From Ignavibacteriales bacterium (GTDB lineage: Bacteria > Bacteroidota > Ignavibacteria > UBA10030 > SZUA-254), in the NCBI GenBank assembly GCA_016214905.1, contig JACRMQ010000007.1, positions 1,191,695-1,255,694 of the forward strand: a stretch of 64,000 bases of DNA, read 5' to 3'. The translations under genes were made by a program, and so were the position numbers. The notes beneath the pieces were generated by a model that did no database searches, was not told the DNA's origin, and saw only the letters and a program-made list of their open reading frames with translations. Numbering within the stretch: position 1 is the first letter of the stretch; each line of letters begins with the position of its first letter. Below are positions 1 to 8,299 of the stretch, in pieces.

Positions 1-185
1 ACATAATATTCATTGTACAGCGGGAGTTGAATAGTCACTACCGGGAATTCCGTCAGATCGCTAACCGGTTCATGTTTTTTATTCCGATGTTTCAGATAAT
101 AATAGATCATAACGAATCCGCTCGATCCGAATACGAACAATATTGTTAACGATATGAAATAAGAGTAAATAATATAATCTTGCAT
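1..185 (-). CDS. Glycosyltransferase family 2, N-terminal fragment (runs off the left edge)
   Basis: Only the first 61 codons lie in the window. The ATG is at 185. The peptide starts with a hydrophobic segment (residues about 6-28, ending GFVMIYYYLKH), then a basic stretch, then PVVTIQLPLYNEYY. The VTIQLPLYNE string is the usual start of the nucleotide-sugar binding half of membrane-anchored, cellulose-synthase-like GT2 enzymes. The acceptor and the catalytic DxD are outside the window, so the sugar transferred is unknown. It lies 50 bp downstream of lptE on the same strand and could be the last gene of the miaB-lptE run. Family assignment is fairly safe; function is not. Confidence 0.72.
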   Translation of the reverse strand, partial: MQDYIIYSYFISLTILFVFGSSGFVMIYYYLKHRNKKHEPVSDLTEFPVVTIQLPLYNEYY

Positions 186-235
186 TTAAACGATAACCTC
201 AATTATTAATTTAATTTTGTATAACACTTTAATTG

Positions 236-730
236 TTACCATCCCGACACCGTATTTAACAGAATATCTTCGGTCAGCTTATCGATTGCTTCATCGATGG
301 CTTTATTTCTCAGGGCCGGATCAGCACTGAGTTCATATTCGCTCCAACTGCTTAGTTGTTTATCATAGAGCTTCTTTTTTAATTTCAGATCTTGGAAGGT
401 CACTTTAACATTAATAGTCAACCTTGTTTTCGAAACAATTTCACCTTTTGTTACTACCTGCGGTTGAGAATTCATTGAAGTAATGATTCCCTCAATAATA
501 GAATCTGAATTAGTTTTATCAGCAATCTGAAAACTGTTGTCTTGCCGAAATTTTTCAATCAACTTATTCGTCAATTTTTCGCGTAAACCCGGTTCACCGG
601 ATCCGCTCTGATCGTCGAAGAGAGGAAGCGCGATAGTTTGCAAGTGCGGAGGCACTGAAGCGCCGGTAAAAGAATAGCAACCGGTGAATATAAATATCGG
701 TATAACGATTATAAAAAACAGAAAACGCAT
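236..730 (-). CDS. lptE: LptE-family LPS assembly lipoprotein
   Basis: 164 aa. A lipoprotein signal peptide ends in the lipobox FTGC with the lipidated cysteine at residue 18. The mature part begins YSFTGASVPPHLQTIALP, the opening of LptE-like proteins in this phylum. By family, LptE sits in the outer membrane plugging the LptD barrel during LPS insertion. The ATG (728-730) is separated by one base from the stop of the upstream sigma-54 activator gene (stop 732-734), so the two are almost certainly translationally coupled. No lptD is in view. LptE is poorly conserved in sequence; the call rests on the lipobox, length and N-terminal motif. Confidence 0.8.
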   Translation of the reverse strand: MRFLFFIIVIPIFIFTGCYSFTGASVPPHLQTIALPLFDDQSGSGEPGLREKLTNKLIEKFRQDNSFQIADKTNSDSIIEGIITSMNSQPQVVTKGEIVSKTRLTINVKVTFQDLKLKKKLYDKQLSSWSEYELSADPALRNKAIDEAIDKLTEDILLNTVSGW

Positions 731-731
731 A

Positions 732-1859
732 TCACATGTCGAGATTGTATTCTTTAATTTTCCGGTACAAAGTTCGTTCGCTAATGCTGAGTGCGCGTGA
801 TGCCATGCGTCTGTTGCCTTTAAATCTTTCGAGCGCGCTTATGATTGCCCGCTTTTCAACTAACGGTACCGGCTCTACCGTTGAATTCTCATCAATCCCT
901 GACGTATCGAATGACGCTTCAACATAATGCGGTTCCACACGTGAGCCGTTCTGGTTCAACAGCAGGTGCTTCATTTCATTGATATCGGCTTTCATTTCAA
1001 GAAGTGCGCGCAATATTAACTCACGCTCCGCCTGATCGGGACTCTTGTGCGTGTAGACCGGCAAATTTCTACCGTTACTTTCAAATGAATTTTTTATGAA
1101 ATTTTTAAGATCATTAACGTCAATCAGTTTTCCACCTTTAATCACGATTAAACTTTCTATAATATTTCTCAATTCCCTGACATTGCCGGGCCAGTGATAA
1201 TTTTTCATCAGCACCATTGCTTCGGGAGAAAATCCTTCGAAATTAATTTTATTCTTTTCGCTTATCTGCCGGGCAAATTCGGTTGCGAAATCAGGAATGT
1301 CATCCCGACGCTCACGCAGAGGTGGAATTTTGATGTTAATAGATCGGAGACGAAAATATAAATCGGGGCGGAATCTGGCGTTACTGACTTCCGACTCCAG
1401 ATCTTTGTTTGTAGCGGCAATGATCCTAACATCCACTTTGCGTGTTGTTGATGATCCTACGCGCATATATTCACGGCTCTCAAGAATGCGTAAAAATTTT
1501 ACCTGTGTCGCAATTGGAAGTTCACCAATCTCATCGAGGAATAATGTGCTGCCATCCGCTAACTCGAAATAACCTTTTCTCGAATCGCTCGCTCCTGTGA
1601 AAGCGCCACGTTCATGTCCGAATAATTCACTTTCTATTATTCCTTCCGGTATCGCTCCGGCATTAACGGAGATCATCGGCTTGGAACTGCGTTTACTCAT
1701 CTCGTGAATGAGTTTCGCTATAACTTCTTTGCCTACACCACTCTCACCCGTGATCAGCACCGTTATATCGGTTGGGGCGACTTGTTTGACGACGCTGAGA
1801 ATTTCTTTCATCTCAACGGAGTTGCCAATTACACTATTTTCGTTTTTAGCACCGTCCAC
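732..1859 (-). CDS. Sigma-54-dependent AAA+ activator without a receiver domain
   Basis: 375 aa with a GTG start at 1859. Almost from the first residue it is an AAA+ bacterial enhancer-binding domain: Walker A GESGVGKE (38-45), the sigma-54-contacting GAFTGA loop (85-90), Walker B TLFLDE (105-110), and sensor residues around the RRDDIPD segment. The C-terminus carries a Fis-type helix-turn-helix (about 335-375, RRMASRALSISERTLYRKI). There is no N-terminal receiver, PAS or GAF domain, so activity is either constitutive or set by expression or a partner. It lies between the SPOR protein (3 bp gap) and lptE (1 bp gap) in one operon, which suggests a link to envelope stress or biogenesis (inference). 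Targets are unknown. Confidence 0.9.
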   Translation of the reverse strand: MDGAKNENSVIGNSVEMKEILSVVKQVAPTDITVLITGESGVGKEVIAKLIHEMSKRSSKPMISVNAGAIPEGIIESELFGHERGAFTGASDSRKGYFELADGSTLFLDEIGELPIATQVKFLRILESREYMRVGSSTTRKVDVRIIAATNKDLESEVSNARFRPDLYFRLRSINIKIPPLRERRDDIPDFATEFARQISEKNKINFEGFSPEAMVLMKNYHWPGNVRELRNIIESLIVIKGGKLIDVNDLKNFIKNSFESNGRNLPVYTHKSPDQAERELILRALLEMKADINEMKHLLLNQNGSRVEPHYVEASFDTSGIDENSTVEPVPLVEKRAIISALERFKGNRRMASRALSISERTLYRKIKEYNLDM

Positions 1860-1862
1860 TGA

Positions 1863-2699
1863 TTAATATCTCTCTACGATCATCGATTCGATTTTATATT
1901 TCGATTTTATTTCTTTTACAATTTCTCTTGCTTCTTCCATCGTTCTATAACTTCCAACCCAAACAAGGAATAAATTCTTACCGTTACGGACTTTATTTAC
2001 AACTTCAACAGAATATCCAAGGTCGTCAAAAAACTTTCTTTGCTTATTGGCGTTTGCATTCGTAGAGTATGCTCCTGCTTGTACGGTAAATTCACTTTTT
2101 TGAACTATACTTCTTTCTTCCGTTTTGATTTCCGGTTCTTTGATTGCCACATCTTCTTGTTTTATTTTCGTGGGAGGTTCTTCTTCTTTCGTGACCACTT
2201 CGATTGTGTCACTTGACCCCGCGGGGGGTGGTGCGATTTCCTTATTAGGTAGATTAACTTTTTTTTCTTCGATGATAGGAATATTTTCATCGGGTTTACC
2301 GGTTACATATTGAGAATTGGGATATTCTTTTTTCAACTGCTGTAATTTTAACTCGGCAGTGCGGTATAATCCGAGTGAATAATAATATTGATATGTTCTG
2401 TAAAGCGCGTCGTCAGCCCATTCACTTTTCGGGAAGTTGTCAATTACTCCTTGATAAAATTTAACAGCTTCTATACCATCTGTTGCTAACCGTCCCTGAA
2501 GATAAAGTGCGGCGGCATTGTTCGGATATCTTGCTACGAGATTCGGTAGGTCTTTACGAACTTCGGCAGACAAACCTTTATCGATCTTTTCCAATGCCGA
2601 ATTTAATTCCGCGTCATCGCTTTGAGCGATCAGCCCTGTGGGTATTAGAATCGTTAATAGAATCACCAGACGCAATGTTTGTTGAATCAAATTAATCAT
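1863..2699 (-). CDS. Periplasmic TPR-like protein with C-terminal SPOR domain
   Basis: 278 aa. An N-terminal hydrophobic segment (about residues 8-25, ending GLIAQ) looks like a cleavable signal peptide. Residues about 30-135 contain helical TPR-like repeats (YLQGRLATDG, DALYRTYQYYYSLGLYRTAELKLQQL). A Pro/Glu/Lys-rich linker follows, then a SPOR domain from about residue 202 (EFTVQAGAYSTN ... FLVWVGSYRTMEEA). SPOR domains bind denuded glycan strands of septal peptidoglycan, so a role at division sites or in wall maintenance is likely. The ATG overlaps the miaB stop in an ATGA arrangement (2696-2699), which indicates coupled translation. The overall plan recalls YbgF/CpoB-type proteins but carries SPOR in addition. 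Confidence 0.85.
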   Translation of the reverse strand: MINLIQQTLRLVILLTILIPTGLIAQSDDAELNSALEKIDKGLSAEVRKDLPNLVARYPNNAAALYLQGRLATDGIEAVKFYQGVIDNFPKSEWADDALYRTYQYYYSLGLYRTAELKLQQLKKEYPNSQYVTGKPDENIPIIEEKKVNLPNKEIAPPPAGSSDTIEVVTKEEEPPTKIKQEDVAIKEPEIKTEERSIVQKSEFTVQAGAYSTNANANKQRKFFDDLGYSVEVVNKVRNGKNLFLVWVGSYRTMEEAREIVKEIKSKYKIESMIVERY

Positions 2700-4045
2700 A
2701 TTGTAGCTCCCAAATGATTATGATGAATTGTTCCGAATAGTGTTGCTGAGTTTGATCGGTTAATTTTCACTTTAACGTATTCACCCGGAACATGATTTTC
2801 TTTTGGGAAAATAACCATCTTATTACCATCGGTTCTTCCCTGTAATTCGGAGGAGGATTTTTTACTGTTTCCCTCAATTAAAACGTCTAAAACCTTACCG
2901 ATTGTAGTTTGATTTCGCTCGGCAGAAATTTTATTCTGAAATGTAACTATCTCGTCGATTCTGCGCGATTTAATTTCTTCCGTAATATCATCTTCCATCT
3001 TCCATGCAGGTGTATTTTCGCGGGCAGAATATTTGAACATATATGCGCCGTCGTATTGAATCTCTTCGAGCATTCGCATTGTCATTTTATGGTCGTTTTC
3101 GGTTTCAGTCGGGAAGCCGCTTATGATATCGGTTGTCAGGCAAACTTCAGGCATTGCGGTTTTTATTTTTAAGATGAGTTGGCGGTAATGGTTTGATGTA
3201 TACTCTCTTTTCATCAAATCAAGAATTCTGTCTGAGCCGGACTGAACGGGCAAATGAATATATTTGCAGATATTTTCATTCCCGGCTATTGTGTGAATAA
3301 GTTTATCAGACATATCTTGCGGATGTGAAGTCATAAATCGAATTCGAATCGTTCTATCAACTTCCGCGACTGCTTTCATGAGGTCTGCAAAATCTTTTCC
3401 ATCATGATTGTATGAATTTACATTCTGACCTAAAAGCGTAACATCTTTAAAGCCGCGTTTAGCAAGTTCTTCAACCTCATTGATGATATTAAAATAATTT
3501 CTGCTTCGTTCTCTGCCGCGAGTGAATGGCACAACGCAAAACGAACAAAATTTATTACAACCGCGCATTACCGAAATCCACGCGCTTATTCCATTTGTTC
3601 TTAGCGGAGTAATATCGTCGTATGTTTCTACACGCGATAATTGTACTGCAATACCTTTTTCACCCTGCCACGCCTGATTCAGAAGTGAAGGGAGTTTGCG
3701 GTATTCATCCGGACCAACAATCACATCAACAATTTGTCCGACACCTTTAGCTTCTTCAGTATTCAATTTAGAACGAAGTCGCTCTGCCATACATCCTAAA
3801 ACACCGACAAGCACTTCAGGTTTCTTAGCTTTTGCTGCTTTAAACTCGCCTAGGCGTCCGTATACTCTTTGCTCCGCATTTTCACGAACGCTGCAAGTGT
3901 TCACCATGACCACGTCGGCATCTTCCATCTTTTCAGTCAAGCTGAAGTTGTTGTCATCGAGCATGCCGAGTACCAACTCGGAGTCTGCCAGATTCATCTG
4001 ACAGCCGTATGTTTCTAAATAAATTTTTTTTGGTTTGTTTTGCAA
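2696..4045 (-). CDS. miaB: tRNA-2-methylthio-N6-dimethylallyladenosine synthase MiaB
   Basis: 449 aa. A radical-SAM methylthiotransferase that adds the 2-methylthio group to i6A37 of tRNAs reading UNN codons. The UPF0004 domain has the three auxiliary-cluster cysteines C15 (TYGCQMN), C51 (NTCSVRE) and C85 (GCMAE). The radical-SAM cysteines are C163, C167 and C170 (RGCNKFCSFC). The C-terminal 65 or so residues are a TRAM domain. The reading frame offers only a TTG start at 4045. It cannot begin later, because KIYLETYGCQMN starts at residue 7. It is the first gene of the operon with the SPOR gene. The partner MiaA is not in the window. Confidence 0.97.
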   Translation of the reverse strand: MQNKPKKIYLETYGCQMNLADSELVLGMLDDNNFSLTEKMEDADVVMVNTCSVRENAEQRVYGRLGEFKAAKAKKPEVLVGVLGCMAERLRSKLNTEEAKGVGQIVDVIVGPDEYRKLPSLLNQAWQGEKGIAVQLSRVETYDDITPLRTNGISAWISVMRGCNKFCSFCVVPFTRGRERSRNYFNIINEVEELAKRGFKDVTLLGQNVNSYNHDGKDFADLMKAVAEVDRTIRIRFMTSHPQDMSDKLIHTIAGNENICKYIHLPVQSGSDRILDLMKREYTSNHYRQLILKIKTAMPEVCLTTDIISGFPTETENDHKMTMRMLEEIQYDGAYMFKYSARENTPAWKMEDDITEEIKSRRIDEIVTFQNKISAERNQTTIGKVLDVLIEGNSKKSSSELQGRTDGNKMVIFPKENHVPGEYVKVKINRSNSATLFGTIHHNHLGATI

Positions 4046-4489
4046 AAGCTTTTTGTCAATGTTTTTATGATGAATCCATCAATATTATCGAATATTAGTC
4101 TAAATTGATGGGAAAGCTGGGTTTTATTGATTGTAAATTTACTGAAATTATGGCAGACAATCAAGAGTTGAGTGTCATATTAATGGAATTTAATATCGTC
4201 TGACATAAAGTCAGTTTGGTGATTCGCACTCCCCAAAATTTTAAAATCGATGTTTTAAATTCGTATTTCGGATTTGTTTAGAGTTTCGATATTCGTAATA
4301 AAGATTTTGATATGTAATTGTAGGAATGTGCAATTATAGTAGTATTTGAATAAATCGGGTGGAGAATTTTCACCGAAATAGGAAATTTCTATCTTTGCTT
4401 TTTCGATAAAAATAAACGAAATTTCATAAGCATAAAAAATATATTATCCACCTTTATTATTCCAACCATAAAACTTTAGAAATATTATT
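4046..4489. other. Intergenic region between divergent miaB and pta
   Basis: 444 bp between two divergently transcribed genes, AT-rich, with no convincing gene. It must hold the promoters for both directions. A good plus-strand promoter candidate for pta is listed separately. No hairpin strong enough for a riboswitch was noticed and no tRNA-like signature is present. Confidence 0.6.
4367..4397 (+). promoter_or_regulatory. Candidate promoter of pta
   Basis: TATCTTTG at 4390-4397 is an exact match to the Bacteroidota -7 element TAnnTTTG. The -35/-33 region is TTTTCA at 4367-4372, 17 bp from TATCTT (19 bp counted from TTTT). The expected transcript would start near 4404 and give a leader of about 85 nt. 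Confidence 0.45.
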
Positions 4490-5473
4490 ATGATACCAAA
4501 TCAATTAATGACATCAATTAAAGAGCAAGCAAAGAAAAATAGAAAATCAGTTGTATTTCCCGATGCCACTGATGAACGAGTGATAAAAGCGGCCCGAATA
4601 TTAGCGGATGAATCTTTAGCCAATCCTATTTTGATTGGGAATGAAGATGAAATTCGCGCAAAGGCATCATCACTTCAAATTAATACCGGAGGAATCAGAA
4701 TCATCGATCCGACGAGATCAGAAAAGTTGAGCGATTTCTCTTATATCTTTTTTCACCTCCGCAAACACAAAGGAATCACTATCGAAGAAGCACAGAAAAC
4801 AATGAAGCATCCGCTCTTCTTCGGTGCGATGATGGTGCGCGAAGGGATGGCAAACGGAAGCGTTGCGGGTTCAATATCAACCACCGGCGATGTTTTGCGC
4901 GCAGCTATTCAAGTTATCGGATTGAAGGAGGGAATCAGCATCGTTTCCAGTTTCTTTGTCATGGTTTTTCCGCATCAGGTATTTTCATTTGCCGATTCGG
5001 CAGTTGTGCCGGACCCGACTTTTGAACAGCTTGCCGATATCGCAATAGCAACAGCCGAGAATCATAAAAAGATTACAGGCGAAGAACCGCGTGTCGCAAT
5101 GCTTTCATTCTCAACTAAGGGTAGTGCGACTCATCCTTTAATAGATAAAGTTGTACAGGCGACCGCACTTGTAAAACAAAAAGCACCGGGCTTAATCGTG
5201 GATGGCGAATTACAGCTTGATGCCGCTATTGTACCCAAGGTCGCAAAATCGAAAGCACCGGGAAGTCCGATTGAAGGCAACGCCAACGTGTTAATCTTCC
5301 CCGATTTGAACGCGGGAAACATCGGTTACAAAATGGCACAGCGGCTCGGCGGCGCCGAGGCAATCGGTCCGATCGTTCAGGGCTTGAGCAAGCCGGCTTT
5401 TGATCTTTCGCGCGGTTGCAGTGTTGAAGATATTGTGAACACCACTGCAATTAACTGCGTACTTGCGGTGTAG
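4490..5473 (+). CDS. pta: Phosphate acetyltransferase
   Basis: 327 aa, the length of the short single-domain phosphotransacetylases (PTA_PTB family). It interconverts acetyl-CoA plus phosphate with acetyl phosphate plus CoA, the first step of acetate formation or the second of acetate activation. Landmarks are [18 protein letters not shown] near the N-terminus, the [17 protein letters not shown] stretch, the SFSTKGSA motif, and [23 protein letters not shown] near the C-terminus. It lacks the N-terminal DRTGG/P-loop extension of the long enterobacterial enzyme. No acetate kinase gene is adjacent. A phosphate butyryltransferase is possible, but the motifs favour acetyl. Confidence 0.93.
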   Translation: MIPNQLMTSIKEQAKKNRKSVVFPDATDERVIKAARILADESLANPILIGNEDEIRAKASSLQINTGGIRIIDPTRSEKLSDFSYIFFHLRKHKGITIEEAQKTMKHPLFFGAMMVREGMANGSVAGSISTTGDVLRAAIQVIGLKEGISIVSSFFVMVFPHQVFSFADSAVVPDPTFEQLADIAIATAENHKKITGEEPRVAMLSFSTKGSATHPLIDKVVQATALVKQKAPGLIVDGELQLDAAIVPKVAKSKAPGSPIEGNANVLIFPDLNAGNIGYKMAQRLGGAEAIGPIVQGLSKPAFDLSRGCSVEDIVNTTAINCVLAV

Positions 5474-5484
5474 TTTGAAAGTCG

Positions 5485-6666
5485 ATGGCTGAACCTGCAA
5501 CACTTTTGCAACCCCAAAATCAGCGGTCAGGTGAACGATATGTTTTTATCGATCTTTACCGTAGCGCTGTAATTTTACTGATGTTGGAAGGACATGTTTT
5601 AAGAGCATTTCTTCCGGCATCGTTGCAACGTGAGCCGTTATTCCAACTGCATGAGTTCTTTCACGGACTTAGCGCGCCGGCGTTCCTGTTTGGCGCGGGT
5701 TTGACTTTCGTTATCTCAACACGCAAGCGATGGGAAGCTTATCACCATTGGGATCCGCCGCTTGCTAAAAGATTGCGGCGTTTTTTGCTCGTCATCCTGC
5801 TTGGTCTTGCACTTCATCTCCCGTATTTTTCATTCCGCAAAGTTATGCTGGAGCTTTCTTCACCCGAAGTTCTGCAATTATTTCAATTCGATGTTTTACA
5901 TTGTATTGGCATCGGACTTCTATCGCTTCACGGACTTATCTTTTTTTTCAAACATGAATCGCGGTTTTACTCGCTTGTTATCACGACAATTTTTGTGGTT
6001 TGCTTTACAACTCCGTTCGTCTGGGATTTAGATTTTCTAAAATATATTCCCACAGCGTTCGCCCAGATGTTCAACGGTAATCATGGCTCGCCGTTTCCGC
6101 TTTTTCCGTATGTTGGGTTTTTGTATGCTGGAGTTATTGTTTCGTGGGAGTTCCTTGTGGCGGTTGAGCATAAGCGCGAAGCAAAATTTATGTACTGGCT
6201 TGCAGTGCTCGGTATGATATTTATTATCGCGGGATTTTTGTTTGATATGGTGCCTTGGCACCTCTACGCCACATATAATTATTGGTTCACAAGTCCAAAT
6301 TATTTCCTTATCCGTCTCGGTTCTCTTATGGCAATTATCACGGGTTTCTGGTATCTCTCACGCGCAATCAAACAGCCGAAAAAGATATTCACCGTTCTCG
6401 GTATCGAGTCGTTGTTTGTTTATGTTTTGCATTTGCTTGTACTCTACGGTTCTTCCATGAACCCGCGGTTGAACATGCAGGTTGTTTTTGGTTTGAACCG
6501 CTCGTTTGTTGAAACTGTTGGGTTGTTTGCAGGACTTTTCTTTCTGATGCTTTCCTCAGCGTTGCTATGGAATTACCTCAAGCGGAAGCATTTCCCAACT
6601 TACAGATGGATACAGATTATGATAGGTGGAGTGTTCTTGTATTTTTTATTTACGAGGGATTTTTAA
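5485..6666 (+). CDS. Multi-pass membrane protein, heparan-alpha-glucosaminide N-acetyltransferase-like (DUF1624)
   Basis: 393 aa with about ten predicted membrane helices. The N-terminal RYVFIDLYRSAVILLMLEGH fits the opening of the DUF1624/HGSNAT-like catalytic domain, which moves acyl groups from cytoplasmic acyl-CoA across the membrane. A histidine (LEGH) and the FHGLSAPAFLFGAGL segment are the recognisable conserved points. The C-terminal helices resemble the acyltransferase-3 fold (FTVLGIESLFVYVLHLLVLY). It begins 11 bp after pta, so the two are probably co-transcribed. That would place acetyl-CoA chemistry next to a transmembrane acylation enzyme, but the substrate is unknown. Confidence 0.7.
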   Translation: MAEPATLLQPQNQRSGERYVFIDLYRSAVILLMLEGHVLRAFLPASLQREPLFQLHEFFHGLSAPAFLFGAGLTFVISTRKRWEAYHHWDPPLAKRLRRFLLVILLGLALHLPYFSFRKVMLELSSPEVLQLFQFDVLHCIGIGLLSLHGLIFFFKHESRFYSLVITTIFVVCFTTPFVWDLDFLKYIPTAFAQMFNGNHGSPFPLFPYVGFLYAGVIVSWEFLVAVEHKREAKFMYWLAVLGMIFIIAGFLFDMVPWHLYATYNYWFTSPNYFLIRLGSLMAIITGFWYLSRAIKQPKKIFTVLGIESLFVYVLHLLVLYGSSMNPRLNMQVVFGLNRSFVETVGLFAGLFFLMLSSALLWNYLKRKHFPTYRWIQIMIGGVFLYFLFTRDF

Positions 6667-6691
6667 GAGAGACATAGTCATGGTGTTAGAC

Positions 6692-6715
6692 GAAGTTGCA
6701 CCGAGTGTGCAATTC
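6692..6715. terminator. Candidate bidirectional terminator between convergent genes
   Basis: The inverted repeat TTGCAC (6696-6701) / GTGCAA (6707-6712) has a 5-nt loop. It is extended by GAA/TTC at the outside with a single-base bulge. It sits in the 62-bp gap where the acyltransferase-like gene and the 111-aa orphan converge. It has no good T-run on either side, so termination efficiency is doubtful. Confidence 0.4.
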
Positions 6716-6728
6716 AACTCTTATTCTT

Positions 6729-7064
6729 TCAACCAGCACCAGATTCTTTTTTAACTGCAGGTTCGATCTGCTCAAACGAATAATTAAACCCGCTTGAGCG
6801 TTCATAATAAAGAATATGGTCAAATATCGAAACTGCTTTTATTATTAGTTGATCCGCATAGTCTTTAGGAAACCGTTGGGGGAAATCTTGCTCTAAAAAG
6901 TACCTTAGGCGAGCTCCGTTCCAATGCTTTTTCCCTCCACGTTTGACACACACCTTTATGAAGTCATAGAACTTATCGATATCGGGCACACCAAGTGGGG
7001 TATCGCTCGTGACCCATCTATCATAATACTTCTTTAGATGCGGTGACATTTTATATTTTTTCAT
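6729..7064 (-). CDS. Hypothetical protein, 111 aa, family not recognised
   Basis: A basic, aromatic-rich cytoplasmic protein with no signal peptide or membrane helix. Visible features are a KKYYDRWV motif near the start, a positively charged middle (CVKRGGKKHWNGARLRYFLEQDF), and a C-terminal helix-like segment. The ATG at 7064 is taken as the start; a second in-frame ATG lies five codons in. The composition could suit nucleic-acid binding, but that is only inference. It sits alone in an accessory-looking patch, and a repeat shared with the neighbouring orphan gene lies just upstream of it (7097-7155). Confidence 0.55.
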   Translation of the reverse strand: MKKYKMSPHLKKYYDRWVTSDTPLGVPDIDKFYDFIKVCVKRGGKKHWNGARLRYFLEQDFPQRFPKDYADQLIIKAVSIFDHILYYERSSGFNYSFEQIEPAVKKESGAG

Positions 7065-7096
7065 ATAATCGGCAAGTTGTGATTGCAGCTATCATA

Positions 7097-7155
7097 ATAA
7101 ATCAATTCATCGTTCGTGAGTTATTCCTGCATCTTATCATCCCAAAATCTGTTTT
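7097..7155. repeat. Direct repeat, copy A (59 bp)
   Basis: Matches copy B at 7991-8046 in the same orientation with 3 substitutions and 3 gap bases over about 56 aligned positions. In one minus-strand frame both copies read NRFW...MQ(E/G), a stop, then LT(N/S)DELIY. The length difference is a multiple of three, which hints that the unit was once coding sequence. Confidence 0.8.
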
Positions 7156-7189
7156 TGAGTCATTGAATTCCAATTCTTATCATCATGAA

Positions 7190-7798
7190 TTAATCTCGGA
7201 TCTCTTTAACAACATAGTCCATGCCCGATGTAACATAATATCGTCGAACTGGGATGGTGATATTTCCTCTGTCAGTATAAACTTCAATTGCAACATCCTT
7301 GTTATCGAAAATTTTAAGTGATAGCGTGTCAATGTTTGTATACCTCTGCAAGAACGTAGAGTAGTAACATTTCTCCATTGATATTCGGACTGTAGCCTGA
7401 TTGTAAATCCAATACCCGTTAGATTGTTCCAACCGAAGATCAGATGGAAAATCGTAGGAAAAGCCAGATCTCCTGAATCCTAAGGAGTATCCAGTCGAAA
7501 CTTGAAAAATTCGAACTGAATCAACATGCAATGATTTGGTAACATTATTTGTGACCAATACATACAACAACATACGCGCCATTTTGTTAGTAGGTGTACT
7601 GTCTGCAGTCCCTGGAATGATAAAATCATGATCATCAAGTGTCAGAAGTGCTGGACGATAACTGACTTCCCAGTCTCTACTGGTAAGAAAAGCTATCATC
7701 TCTCTTGGGGAATACGTATGGTAAACAAACATTCCAATCGTAGCGAGAAAAACCACAAATAGTGCTGCAATATAAATAATTGTAATTAAACGTTTCAT
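7190..7798 (-). CDS. Hypothetical membrane-anchored protein, 202 aa, family not recognised
   Basis: One N-terminal hydrophobic helix (residues about 3-27, KRLITIIYIAALFVVFLATIGMF) is followed by about 170 residues with alternating hydrophobic residues, which suggests an all-beta extracytoplasmic domain. Cysteine is nearly absent (one) and no catalytic motif is visible. The protein is either anchored in the inner membrane or released by signal cleavage. It lies between two copies of a 56-59 bp direct repeat and next to palindromic elements, so it may be a recent arrival. No function can be proposed. Confidence 0.55.
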   Translation of the reverse strand: MKRLITIIYIAALFVVFLATIGMFVYHTYSPREMIAFLTSRDWEVSYRPALLTLDDHDFIIPGTADSTPTNKMARMLLYVLVTNNVTKSLHVDSVRIFQVSTGYSLGFRRSGFSYDFPSDLRLEQSNGYWIYNQATVRISMEKCYYSTFLQRYTNIDTLSLKIFDNKDVAIEVYTDRGNITIPVRRYYVTSGMDYVVKEIRD

Positions 7799-7990
7799 TC
7801 AGAATCCATTCAATGAATTACCAAAGTAACAGACTTTTAAACTGCATCTATTGTCTTTAGAAACGACATATGTCGTGTTTACATTTTTTAGTTTCAGTTT
7901 ATGTATGCAATTTCGGTATTTCATTCTGTATTTTTAATTCGTCTTTCATCGAAAAGCATTTCACACTAACTCACATAGCCATTCTTCGTC

Positions 7991-8046
7991 ATAAATCAAT
8001 TCATCACTCGTGAGTTATCCCTGCATTATCACCCAAAATCTGTTTT
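7991..8046. repeat. Direct repeat, copy B (56 bp)
   Basis: Same orientation as copy A at 7097-7155. Together the two bracket about 835 bp holding the 202-aa orphan gene. Copy B lies about 190 bp upstream of that gene's ATG, and copy A about 30 bp upstream of the 111-aa gene's ATG, so both precede minus-strand starts. Confidence 0.8.
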
Positions 8047-8083
8047 GCAATGTAAAAATTAATCTACAATTTGTCAAGATGTA

Positions 8084-8131
8084 ACCACCCCTCAATCCCC
8101 TCCTTCGTAAGGAGGGGACGAAAGGGGTGGT
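8084..8131. repeat. Nested palindrome, REP/MITE-like hairpin
   Basis: Outer arms ACCACCCCT (8084-8092) and AGGGGTGGT (8123-8131) enclose inner arms CCCCTCCTT (8097-8105) and AAGGAGGGG (8109-8117) with a 3-nt loop. All 18 base pairs are perfect, and the arms are very GC-rich in an AT-rich setting. The shape resembles the dispersed REP-like palindromes common in intergenic DNA of this group. The number of genome copies cannot be seen here. Confidence 0.75.
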
Positions 8132-8200
8132 CAATATTATTTTTAAAAAATGCCTCCGCAATCATACTGCTGTCAAACAGCCATTATTAAATTCGGCTTT

Positions 8201-8243
8201 GTGATTCCATTATAACATCGGCAAGAACAAGAAATGGAATCAC
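8201..8243. repeat. Inverted repeat, 11-bp perfect arms
   Basis: GTGATTCCATT (8201-8211) is repeated in inverted orientation as AATGGAATCAC (8233-8243) with a 21-nt spacer. It is not followed by a T-run, so it does not look like an intrinsic terminator. Confidence 0.6.
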
Positions 8244-8299
8244 CTTAATTGTTGACTGCTTTCCCCTGCCACTGTTTATGATTGCGGATGTTCTCTTTG

